A stretch of DNA of 5,587 nucleotides from Spirosomataceae bacterium (GTDB lineage Bacteria > Bacteroidota > Bacteroidia > Cytophagales > Spirosomataceae). Below are positions 1 through 5,587 of the stretch, piece by piece. The translations under genes and the position numbers were made by a program. Each line of letters starts with the position of its first letter. The first letter of the stretch is position 1. Under the pieces are notes generated by a model. That model made no database searches, was not told the DNA's origin, and saw only the letters and a list, made by a program, of their open reading frames with translations. The stretch lies in assembly GCA_025455795.1 (NCBI GenBank), contig JALOLW010000289.1, positions 1-5,587 of the forward strand. The letters are read 5' to 3'.

Positions 1-174
1 CAGTTGGGCTTGACGGCCTCGGCAGGTTGGGAACGCTACTTGGGTGGTCGGTACTCGTTGGTGGTAGAGCCAACTTATACCTACTTTTTCCAAAAAACCA
101 CCGACACGCGCCAAGTCCTTCAAATTCAGCCTTATACGGTGGGAGTGAAAGTAGGACTGCGAATGGCACGGTAA
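1..174 (+). CDS. C-terminal end of a probable outer-membrane beta-barrel protein (5' partial)
   Basis: Frame 1 is open from the first base to a TAA at 172-174 and gives 57 residues; the start lies outside the window. The peptide has alternating polar/hydrophobic stretches rich in Tyr, Phe and Gly (GWERYLGGRYSLVVEPTYTY, then YTVGVKVGLRMAR at the end). This is the look of the last transmembrane beta-strands of a Bacteroidota outer-membrane barrel, where the closing strand typically has a form such as PYxxGxxxGLRF. The last residue here is Arg rather than the usual aromatic. The likely place is the outer membrane. The exact family (OmpA-like barrel, porin-like or other) cannot be told from this tail. 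It converges with the ThuA/ChbG gene, with only two bases between the stop codons, so no separate terminator fits there. The coding frame is fairly sure, the barrel call moderately so. Confidence 0.6.
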   Translation, partial: QLGLTASAGWERYLGGRYSLVVEPTYTYFFQKTTDTRQVLQIQPYTVGVKVGLRMAR

Positions 175-176
175 GC

Positions 177-1940
177 CTACTTCCCCTCTATTGCGTCTTT
201 GATACTGAGCAGTTTGATGCCGCGTTTGAAGATGACATCTTTGACGGCTTGACTCGTAAACGCCTGCGTGACCCCGTCGCGGTCGAGGGCTACTTCTTCG
301 TAGCCTTTGTGACTCATGCCTTTCATGTCACCCTCAAAATACCCTGGATGTTCGATGATGAAGTGCGTTCCAGCGGGCAGTTCATTGAGGATTTTGACCA
401 AATCCTGTTCTTTTTGTTGGGGTGTTTTATTGGCCCCACTAAACCCTTGAACGTAAGTTGCTTTGACGGGAATTTCGAGCGGGAGTTTGTATTCAGCAGA
501 GAGTTTTTCTACCAAGGCATTGAGGTCGTCGTTGGCGCGGTTGAAACCCATATGACAGCTCAAATGACTCGCGTGTGGCAAGTATTTTTTTACGAGTTCG
601 ATTTGAGCGCGTAATTCTGCTTCTACTTCTTGGAGATTGAGTTTGTGTTTTTGGAGGTAGTCAGCATTGGGCAAGCCCTTGTTTTGCCACACAAAAGGCG
701 GGAAGTAGCCGTCGGCATCTATGATACTCGGTGCGTGGGTGAGCGGTCGCCACTTGATGTTTTCCCACTCACTTGTCATCACGAGGTGAATGCCCACGTC
801 GTAGCTTGGCTGAGTACGCAGCATTTTGACCGCCTCCAAAAACCAGGGCGTGGGGGCCATGATTTCTACCGAGCGACTGATGCCGTTGGTAAATACATCC
901 ATACAGGCGCGGTTGGCGGTATGGCTCGACCCTATATCGTCGGAGCGAACAATGAGGCGGATTTCGGGCGTGGTTTTATCCACAAACGGGCGGTAGCTCA
1001 CCTTGTTTTCGGTCGGGAAATCAGCAGGGATCGGAATGTCCACCTTGCCCGTAGCCGCCCACTGCGTGCCGCGCTGAAGGCAAGTGATGAAGCCCACACA
1101 CTCCACCGAATAGTCGGCGTGGCCGAGCGGTACGTGAAAAATCTTGCCTTTACCGTACTTGACGGTCATCAGCATTGGCTCGTGGCGGTCAGTGCCACGG
1201 TTGCTTTTGGGCGAAAAAGCCGTTCCCAGTACTTCCATCTCTTCGGCAGGGCCACGCAGACGGTCGTACATTTCGTCTTTGGTGTGCATCCATTTTTCGG
1301 GCATTCCTTTGGTGATAGGGTGGGTAGTGTTGCGGAGCGTAATCAAAAATTCGTTTTGCGCCCCGTGCGAACCCGCCCTGCCCGCCTGCGTATCTCTGAC
1401 GAGTTTGCCGTCTTGGTCATAATACACAAACGGACCATCTTTTTCGGTGCGGTCGCCCCAGCCACCGAGTCCAATCATACGGTTGTAAGCAGGCCAAAGC
1501 GGGAAGGAGTTGTTGGCGGCATGAATGACCACCAAGCCGCCGCCTTTTTTGATAAACTGCTCAAAATCAGCCTGTGTGGCATCCGACCACGGTGCAGCGT
1601 TCCAGCCAAAGTTGCACACCACCACGTCGTAATTGGCAAAAGCAGGCCGATAGCTCGAATCCATCCGTGCTTTGGGTAGGGCTTGGGTTGGGGCTACCCC
1701 GTTTATTTTATATTGTTTTACATAATCGTCACCCTCCCAAGTGTAATACGTGCGGCTCACATCCACTGTAAATTTACCCGTTTCTTCGAGGTAGTGCTTC
1801 ATCATGTAGGTGATTTTGGGCCACTGCACGTGGTTGTTTTGACCGTCTATGATGAGGGCTTTGATGGGCTTGTTGGTTTTTTGGGCGAAGCTACCCAAGG
1901 TCAGTAGTGAGCAGATGACAAACAAAAGGCGGGTGTTCAT
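177..1940 (-). CDS. Exported ThuA domain - ChbG/HpnK (YdjC) family deacetylase fusion protein
   Basis: 587 residues starting at ATG 1938-1940. Residues 1-20 form a signal peptide (basic MNTR, hydrophobic LLFVICSLLTLGSF, then AQ), so the protein should be periplasmic or secreted. Residues about 27-300 match the ThuA (trehalose-utilisation) domain, a class I glutamine-amidotransferase-like fold: KALIIDGQNNH at 27-37, GGGLVVIHAANNSF at 133-146, HPITKGMP at 207-214, and GKGKIFHVPLGH at 263-274. Residues about 325-585 match the ChbG/HpnK (YdjC) deacetylases, metal-dependent enzymes that remove acetyl groups from N-acetylated sugars. Metal-site residues are visible: SDDIG (D334/D335), GIHL (H385) and HLSCHMG (H459, H463). 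IIEHPGY (528-534) and LDRDGV (552-557) fit the family's C-terminal half. Both halves look complete. I infer work on periplasmic amino-sugar glycans; the substrate is unknown. The gene diverges from the DUF1016 gene across 159 bases and shows no clear ribosome-binding site. Confidence 0.85.
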   Translation of the reverse strand: MNTRLLFVICSLLTLGSFAQKTNKPIKALIIDGQNNHVQWPKITYMMKHYLEETGKFTVDVSRTYYTWEGDDYVKQYKINGVAPTQALPKARMDSSYRPAFANYDVVVCNFGWNAAPWSDATQADFEQFIKKGGGLVVIHAANNSFPLWPAYNRMIGLGGWGDRTEKDGPFVYYDQDGKLVRDTQAGRAGSHGAQNEFLITLRNTTHPITKGMPEKWMHTKDEMYDRLRGPAEEMEVLGTAFSPKSNRGTDRHEPMLMTVKYGKGKIFHVPLGHADYSVECVGFITCLQRGTQWAATGKVDIPIPADFPTENKVSYRPFVDKTTPEIRLIVRSDDIGSSHTANRACMDVFTNGISRSVEIMAPTPWFLEAVKMLRTQPSYDVGIHLVMTSEWENIKWRPLTHAPSIIDADGYFPPFVWQNKGLPNADYLQKHKLNLQEVEAELRAQIELVKKYLPHASHLSCHMGFNRANDDLNALVEKLSAEYKLPLEIPVKATYVQGFSGANKTPQQKEQDLVKILNELPAGTHFIIEHPGYFEGDMKGMSHKGYEEVALDRDGVTQAFTSQAVKDVIFKRGIKLLSIKDAIEGK

Positions 1941-1966
1941 ATCAAATGGATTTTTGAATAAAAGCC

Positions 1967-1974
1967 ATTGATAG
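1967..1974 (+). repeat. Left copy of 8-base direct repeat ATTGATAG flanking the DUF1016 gene
   Basis: ATTGATAG occurs here and again at 3219-3226, just after the DUF1016 stop codon. The two copies bracket the AT-rich gene and its upstream region. Such a pair could be a target-site duplication left by an insertion, but at 8 bases in AT-rich DNA it may be coincidence. No inverted terminal repeats were found next to it. Confidence 0.25.
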
Positions 1975-2019
1975 AGTTGTTCTAATATTTAATATGCCAT
2001 ACACCCCAACTAAAAGAGT

Positions 2020-2027
2020 TAAATTTG
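2020..2027 (+). promoter_or_regulatory. Candidate Bacteroidota -7 promoter box (TAAATTTG)
   Basis: TAAATTTG fits the Bacteroidota sigma-factor -7 consensus TAnnTTTG at every defined position. Transcription would begin a few bases downstream, near 2034, giving a leader of about 65 bases before the ATG at 2100. No TTG-type -33 element sits at the usual spacing (about 20 bases upstream), so the match is half a promoter. The box overlaps a TTG in the DUF1016 reading frame (2025-2027), which argues against that TTG as the start codon. Confidence 0.4.
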
Positions 2028-2099
2028 CCAAATGAAGATATGATATATTTACAGTTCTGTTTTCATCTTTGTAATCAATTCATACGTTTTATCAAAGCA

Positions 2100-3215
2100 A
2101 TGGCACATTTATACACTGATGATACTTATAAAAATTGGCTTGCTGAACTCAAATCAACGATACAAACAAGCCAAGTTAAAGCTGCTATCGCTGTCAATAC
2201 CTCACTTATTAAACTCTACTGGGATTTGGGCAAACAAATTGTAGAAAAACAAGAAACTGCCAAGTGGGGAAGTGGTTTTATTGATCAATTAAGCAAAGAT
2301 TTATCTGCTGAGTTTCCAGCTATGAAAAGCCTATCCGCTAAAAATCTAAGAAATTGTCGGCAGTTTTATCAATTCTATTCGGACTCTTTAATTTGGAAAC
2401 AGCTTGTTTCCAAATTAGAAAAAACAACCATTGAGAATCACTCTACTGCACAAATAGAAAAAGCCCAACTCATTCCTACTGAATTTGAAAACCGCCTTTT
2501 TTCTATTCCTTGGGGACATCATATATTGATAATGCAGAAAAACAAAAGCGTGGCCGATGCCTTATTTTACATCAATCAAACCATCGAAAACAACTGGAGT
2601 AGGGCCGTTTTAGAGTATCAAATAGAAACTCAACTCCACAAAAGGCAAGGTAATGCTATCACTAATTTTACCACTACGCTGCCCAAGCCAGAAAGTGATT
2701 TAGCACAACAATTACTCAAAGACCCCTATAATTTTGAATTTTTAACGCTTGAAAAATCGGCAAAAGAAAAAGATTTGGAAAGAGAACTTACCAACAATAT
2801 TACCCAATTTTTACTTGAACTTGGCAGAGGTTTTGCGTACTTAGGAAAACAATTTACCCTTAAAATTGGCTTGAAAGAATACCGAACCGATTTGCTCTTT
2901 TATCACATAAAACTGCGCCGCTACATTGTCATTGAACTGAAACTACAAGAATTTCAACCAGAGTTCATTGGTAAACTTAATTTCTACATTTCTGCAATCA
3001 ACGAACTTCTCAAAACTCAGAGCGACAACGATACCATTGGAATCTTACTGTGCAAAAACAAAGACAATTTTGAAGTGGATTTTGCGCTTAAAGACGTAAA
3101 CAAGCCCATTGGCGTGAGCGAATTTACCTATAAAGAATTACCCGAAGAAATAAGAAATTTACTTCCTAATCCAGATGAAATGAACAGTGAGTTGAAAAAC
3201 AGAAAAATAACATAA
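2100..3215 (+). CDS. DUF1016/YhcG-family PD-(D/E)XK nuclease domain protein
   Basis: 371 residues from ATG 2100-2102. The frame is open from TTG 2025, with another ATG at 2040, but the family's N-terminal pattern begins only here (YKNWLAELKSTIQTSQVKAA, 10-29), so ATG 2100 is chosen. Residues about 10-180 are the helical DUF1016 N-terminal domain (LIKLYWDLGKQI 36-47, WGSGFIDQLSKDL 56-68, NLRNCRQFYQFY 82-93, IPWGHHILIM 136-145). Residues about 200-360 are the PD-(D/E)XK nuclease domain: GKQF (249-252), YRTDLLFYH (261-269) with catalytic-type D264, then VIELKL (277-282) with E279 and K281, GKLNFYISAIN (291-301) and NKPIGVSEF (334-342). All core residues are present and the length is normal, so it looks intact. 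The family is a predicted DNA nuclease, often mobile and sometimes near restriction-modification genes; its cellular role is not settled. Here it has no partner. Two 60-base samples are 32-33% GC, against roughly 70% in samples of the next gene, which suggests transfer. Confidence 0.9.
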   Translation: MAHLYTDDTYKNWLAELKSTIQTSQVKAAIAVNTSLIKLYWDLGKQIVEKQETAKWGSGFIDQLSKDLSAEFPAMKSLSAKNLRNCRQFYQFYSDSLIWKQLVSKLEKTTIENHSTAQIEKAQLIPTEFENRLFSIPWGHHILIMQKNKSVADALFYINQTIENNWSRAVLEYQIETQLHKRQGNAITNFTTTLPKPESDLAQQLLKDPYNFEFLTLEKSAKEKDLERELTNNITQFLLELGRGFAYLGKQFTLKIGLKEYRTDLLFYHIKLRRYIVIELKLQEFQPEFIGKLNFYISAINELLKTQSDNDTIGILLCKNKDNFEVDFALKDVNKPIGVSEFTYKELPEEIRNLLPNPDEMNSELKNRKIT

Positions 3216-3218
3216 CTG

Positions 3219-3226
3219 ATTGATAG
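3219..3226 (+). repeat. Right copy of 8-base direct repeat ATTGATAG
   Basis: Second copy of the repeat at 1967-1974, lying four bases after the TAA of the DUF1016 gene (3213-3215) and before the stop of the convergent dipeptidase gene (3245-3247). It marks the right edge of the AT-rich segment; GC content rises within the next hundred or so bases. Confidence 0.25.
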
Positions 3227-3244
3227 TAAAAGCTAAGCACTTTG

Positions 3245-4321
3245 CTAATTCCATGCTTTTTCCAAAAATCGCAACCAGTTTTTGTAGAAAATATTTTCGA
3301 TGTCTTCTGGCGTGTACCCGCGCCTGTGTAGGATACCTTCCAACAACTGCAAGTCGGCGATGGTATCCAAATCCATGGGACCATGCTCGGTGCCGTAAGT
3401 ACCATCCAAATCAGAGCCAATGGCGCAGTGGAGAGAATTGCCCGCTATTTGGCAAATATGGTCGAAATGATTGACGACGGTTTCGATTTTGACCCCCAAC
3501 GCTACAGGGTCACTTTTACGCTGCACAAAAGCGGGATGCAACATCCACGCATCCATACAACCGCCAATGACAGCCCCGCGCTCAATGAGTTGTTTGATTT
3601 GGTCGTCGGCGAGTTGGCGTTGGCGCGGTACGAGGGTGCGGCAGTTGTGGTGACTGGCCCACACGGGCCCTTTGTAGAGGTGCATGGCCTCGGCAAAACC
3701 CTCGTCGGTAAGGTGGGTTACGTCCAAAATCATGTTAAGAGCGTCCATTTCTCGCAAGAGGTCTTTGCCCATCGTCGTCAAGCCGCCCGTCAAGCCTGTG
3801 CCGGGTGCGTAGCGTCCGTGCATGTAATGGGCGGGTCCGAGGGCGCGTAGGCCGTAGGCGTAGGCTTTGTCGAGATAAGAAAGATTGACCAGAGAATCAG
3901 CCCCTTCGAGGCTTAGGATGAAGCCAACGGGCTTGGTTTCGTTGGCAACGGTCGTATCCATCCACAAAGCCAAATGCTGCTTCAACTGCGCCGCATCGGT
4001 GATTTGCACCATTTCGCCGAAGTCCACCATGGCATCGTACCACGCTTTTTGGGCTTGGGTGACAGCCCAAGCGATTTCGGGCGTGCGAAAACCCGCCCCG
4101 GGCAAAGACGCATCGGCACTCACGCGGGCGAGTTGCGTAGCTACGACAAGGCCGATGTGGCCGCGTCGGAGTTCGGGCAGTGAGACCGTACCACGGGCGC
4201 GGTCGGGCTTGTCGGTCATGCCGTATTCATCGGCGCGAATAGCGGCTACGGGTTGGCGGTAGTCGCGGTTCCACTCCACGCCGTTGATGGCCATGTCGAG
4301 GTGTGCATCAATCAAAAACAT
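3245..4321 (-). CDS. Peptidase M19 family (membrane/renal dipeptidase type) zinc dipeptidase
   Basis: 358 residues, ATG at 4319-4321, TAG at 3245-3247. It belongs to the M19 amidohydrolase-fold dipeptidases, which use two zinc ions to split dipeptides, in bacteria often ones with a D-residue at the C-terminal side. Expected metal ligands are all visible: DAHLD (H7, D9), SLEGAD (E139), DVTHLTDEG (H203) and ASHHNCR (H224), followed by the substrate-site R228 and the late Asp in GSDLDGTYG (D304, with D306 after it). LGPAHYMHGRYAPG (161-174) is the usual mid-domain loop. The length is typical and the protein looks complete. There is no signal peptide, so it should act in the cytoplasm, perhaps recycling cell-wall or dietary dipeptides; the actual substrate is not shown. 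Its start lies inside the end of the upstream gene (14-base overlap), so the two are almost surely co-transcribed. It converges with the DUF1016 gene. Confidence 0.93.
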   Translation of the reverse strand: MFLIDAHLDMAINGVEWNRDYRQPVAAIRADEYGMTDKPDRARGTVSLPELRRGHIGLVVATQLARVSADASLPGAGFRTPEIAWAVTQAQKAWYDAMVDFGEMVQITDAAQLKQHLALWMDTTVANETKPVGFILSLEGADSLVNLSYLDKAYAYGLRALGPAHYMHGRYAPGTGLTGGLTTMGKDLLREMDALNMILDVTHLTDEGFAEAMHLYKGPVWASHHNCRTLVPRQRQLADDQIKQLIERGAVIGGCMDAWMLHPAFVQRKSDPVALGVKIETVVNHFDHICQIAGNSLHCAIGSDLDGTYGTEHGPMDLDTIADLQLLEGILHRRGYTPEDIENIFYKNWLRFLEKAWN

Positions 4322-5390
4322 GGCGTAAAGCTAAGTATTCGGCTACAAGTGTCCAACAATGCGCCTCACATTCCCAACGGATATGAAACAGCGGCGAGCG
4401 GGCCAAACGATAAAGTAACGGGTTTTCGTAAGCAGTCAAGAGTCCTGCTATAAAGAAATAAAAATCGTCGTGATTACCCACCCTTTCCAAGAGGAGATTA
4501 ATCTCTCTGCCCTCTACTCTTTGCCCCAATCGCAGCAGTGAAGTACGAAGGACGATTTCGTCCAATGGATGCTGCGGAAGCGTGAGCAGGTGCTTTGTAT
4601 CGGCAATAAGTTTGGAACGAATCGGCGCTAATTCAGGGATTTCATAAGCCCCCATAAGCCGCGCCACGTGATACACGATGGGTACAGTACGCGGGTACTG
4701 GTGCGCACACCGAAACGGCTCAGTGCGGTAGCGGTCGGTTTCGACGACCGAGCGAATGTAGGTCAGTGAGTCAGTATCGTGCTGATTGAGCGGCAATTGA
4801 TAATGATAAATACAATACAGCAGATTGCACAACACGCACACGTCAAATTCGATGTACATATTCTTGCCAAACCAAGTCGAGTACGCCCGTAACGAGCGGT
4901 ATTCGGGATAGGTGTTTTGGATGGTTTTGTGGGTCAGGTTGGCGTGTTGGGTGAGTTTTTGTTTGAGCCACAGCAGTTCGTCGCGGGTGGGGGTAGAGGT
5001 GAGGTAAATCATCGCTGTATCATCCACGTCGTCGGGGATGCGAAAATGGTCGAAATGCCTGAAAATATGACCGTTGGGAAAATGTTGCGAAGGTTTTGTT
5101 TTCCAAAAATTATAGGTTTTGAGGCCGTCTTTGTTTTGAAAAAGCGGGTAGTTTTGGAGGGCTTTTTGGGCGATTTCTTCCACCAATTGCTGGCTTGATG
5201 ACGAAAGCAAATGTTGGATACTACGCAACGTAAACGCAATGATTGCCGTAAAGAAAATAGTGGTATCAGGGCGCGAATAGCCGAGGAGTGGATTGCGACG
5301 ATACGCGGGAAAAAGTCCCTCCTCGAAATATCGCTCGCCGCGCGATTGAAGCGAGTGAATGTGTTGGATGATAGCGTCTAAGGTTTGCAT
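4308..5390 (-). CDS. Unrecognised helical protein with DxDD (class II terpene-cyclase-like) motif
   Basis: ATG 5388-5390 gives 360 residues; an in-frame TTG at 5403-5405 would add five (MKNAA). I prefer the ATG; a TAA at 5430-5432 closes the frame upstream. Residue numbers below count from the TTG. I do not recognise a named family. The sequence is helix-rich, without a signal peptide or clear membrane segment. PDDVDDTAMIYL (124-135) closely resembles the catalytic DxDD motif of squalene-hopene and class II diterpene cyclases (D-V/I-D-D-T-A), where the middle Asp protonates the substrate. A further block, STWFGKNMYIEFDVCVLCN (176-194), resembles the aromatic-then-acidic-then-Asn pattern seen in alpha/alpha-toroid repeats. 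I infer a single alpha/alpha toroid. At 360 residues it is much shorter than squalene-hopene cyclases (about 630) and than two-domain bacterial class II cyclases, so activity is uncertain; an acidic or metal-binding toroid is an alternative. It is the first gene of a two-gene unit with the M19 dipeptidase. Confidence 0.8.
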   Translation of the reverse strand: MQTLDAIIQHIHSLQSRGERYFEEGLFPAYRRNPLLGYSRPDTTIFFTAIIAFTLRSIQHLLSSSSQQLVEEIAQKALQNYPLFQNKDGLKTYNFWKTKPSQHFPNGHIFRHFDHFRIPDDVDDTAMIYLTSTPTRDELLWLKQKLTQHANLTHKTIQNTYPEYRSLRAYSTWFGKNMYIEFDVCVLCNLLYCIYHYQLPLNQHDTDSLTYIRSVVETDRYRTEPFRCAHQYPRTVPIVYHVARLMGAYEIPELAPIRSKLIADTKHLLTLPQHPLDEIVLRTSLLRLGQRVEGREINLLLERVGNHDDFYFFIAGLLTAYENPLLYRLARSPLFHIRWECEAHCWTLVAEYLALRHVFD

Positions 5391-5508
5391 AGCAGCATTT
5401 TTCAAAGTTTCGTCGCTTTTTATAGAGATTTAGATAGCGTCTTTCGAGGATTGCCAAACTTTTTTACTTTCAAAACGTTGTTTTTTAGTCACTTATATTT
5501 TACCAAAA
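5391..5508. other. Divergent intergenic region
   Basis: These 118 bases lie between the starts of the DxDD protein gene (minus) and the exported-protein gene (plus) and are AT-rich with several T runs. Both promoters should lie here. The nearest plus-strand match to the TAnnTTTG box is TATATTTT at 5494-5501, one base off and very close to the TTG start. On the minus strand only seven-of-eight-type matches occur (for example the complement of CAAAGTTT at 5403-5410). None is convincing. Confidence 0.4.
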
Positions 5509-5587
5509 TTGAAAACCATTGTTAGTTGTCTTGCTGTGTGTTGGTTAGGGTTTTGTCAAATCTCGGTAGCGCAAGAAAAAAAAGCGC
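5509..5587 (+). CDS. N-terminus of an exported protein (3' partial), TTG start
   Basis: Reading from TTG 5509-5511 to the window edge gives 26 residues that form a textbook signal peptide: MKTIV at the basic end, a hydrophobic core (SCLAVCWLGFCQI), then SVAQ followed by the charged mature start EKKA, with probable cleavage around AQ. No ATG lies in frame nearby upstream, and the codons between are not peptide-like, so TTG is the most likely start. The product should enter the Sec pathway to the periplasm or outer membrane. There are three cysteines, but no lipobox in the right place (Cys is not followed by the mature region), so it does not look like a lipoprotein. The rest of the gene is outside the window and its function cannot be told. 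It is divergent from the DxDD protein gene. Confidence 0.6.
   Translation, partial: MKTIVSCLAVCWLGFCQISVAQEKKA

Larger units (their letters stand above)
1941..2099. other. Divergent intergenic region between ThuA/ChbG gene and DUF1016 gene
   Basis: This 159-base AT-rich spacer separates two genes transcribed away from each other, so it must hold both promoters. On the plus strand a TAAATTTG box (2020-2027) is a good candidate. On the minus strand I found no convincing match. A small interrupted palindrome, ATATT-T-AATAT, lies at about 1985-1995; it could be a weak operator but is short enough to be chance in AT-rich DNA. No small gene with a credible start was seen. Confidence 0.5.

Noticed and set aside
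27..614. Plus-strand open frame of 195 codons spanning the first gene's end and the ThuA/ChbG tail
   Set aside because: It crosses the stops of two convergent genes in another frame; the frame-1 barrel tail and the minus-strand deacetylase explain this DNA.
630..1679. Long plus-strand open frame of 349 codons opposite the ThuA/ChbG gene
   Set aside because: It lies wholly antisense to a gene with two recognisable domains, its peptide has no family-like motifs, and it is rich in His/Arg/Val as expected of a shadow frame in GC-rich DNA.
2100..3215. Multi-gene defence system centred on the nuclease
   Set aside because: The neighbours are a glycan-type hydrolase and a dipeptidase, both on the opposite strand; no methylase, specificity subunit, ATPase or antitoxin is present.
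1967..3226. Insertion sequence or complete mobile element around the DUF1016 gene
   Set aside because: No transposase, integrase, tRNA or inverted terminal repeats are visible; only the base composition and a short direct repeat hint at transfer.
3216..3244. Possible terminator hairpin between the DUF1016 and dipeptidase genes (AGCA-CTT-TGCT at about 3236-3246)
   Set aside because: The stem is only four base pairs with no T run after it on either strand, too weak to call a terminator.
3383..3850. Plus-strand open frame of 155 codons (and others up to 4262) antisense to the dipeptidase
   Set aside because: The M19 gene with all its zinc ligands accounts for this DNA; the antisense peptides show no coherent motif.
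5391..5508. Promoter boxes for the DxDD gene and the edge gene
   Set aside because: Only imperfect matches to TAnnTTTG occur and none has a -33 element at proper spacing, so no promoter feature was called.

Overview
The window reads as chromosomal DNA of a Bacteroidota bacterium, most likely of the Cytophagales/Spirosomataceae kind (Runella-like). This is inferred from gene style, not from a database match. The clues are a beta-barrel C-terminus with alternating aromatic residues, Bacteroidota-type signal peptides ending in AQ, no obvious Shine-Dalgarno sequences, and one TAnnTTTG-type -7 box. There are six protein-coding genes (two cut by the window ends) and no RNA gene, CRISPR array or insertion sequence that I can see.

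Layout. (1) 1-174, plus strand: the last 57 residues of a probable outer-membrane beta-barrel protein. (2) 177-1940, minus strand: an exported 587-residue fusion of a ThuA domain and a ChbG/HpnK (YdjC) deacetylase domain, convergent with gene 1 with only 2 bases between the stop codons. (3) 2100-3215, plus strand: an AT-rich DUF1016/YhcG-family PD-(D/E)XK nuclease standing alone, flanked by an 8-base direct repeat. (4) 3245-4321, minus strand: a cytoplasmic M19-family (membrane/renal dipeptidase type) zinc dipeptidase. (5) 4308-5390, minus strand, upstream of gene 4 and overlapping it by 14 bases: an unrecognised helical protein with a PDDVDDTA motif like the DxDD acid motif of class II terpene cyclases and squalene-hopene cyclases. 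(6) 5509-end, plus strand: the signal peptide of another exported protein, apparently starting at TTG.

How they may work together. Genes 5 and 4 are almost certainly one transcription unit, with translation probably coupled. Gene 2 looks like a periplasmic glycan- or amino-sugar-processing enzyme. Gene 3 differs sharply in base composition from gene 4 and from much of gene 2 and is probably acquired. No multi-gene defence system or biosynthetic cluster is visible. The most interesting item is gene 5, a short single-domain protein carrying what looks like the catalytic motif of class II cyclases, paired with a dipeptidase.
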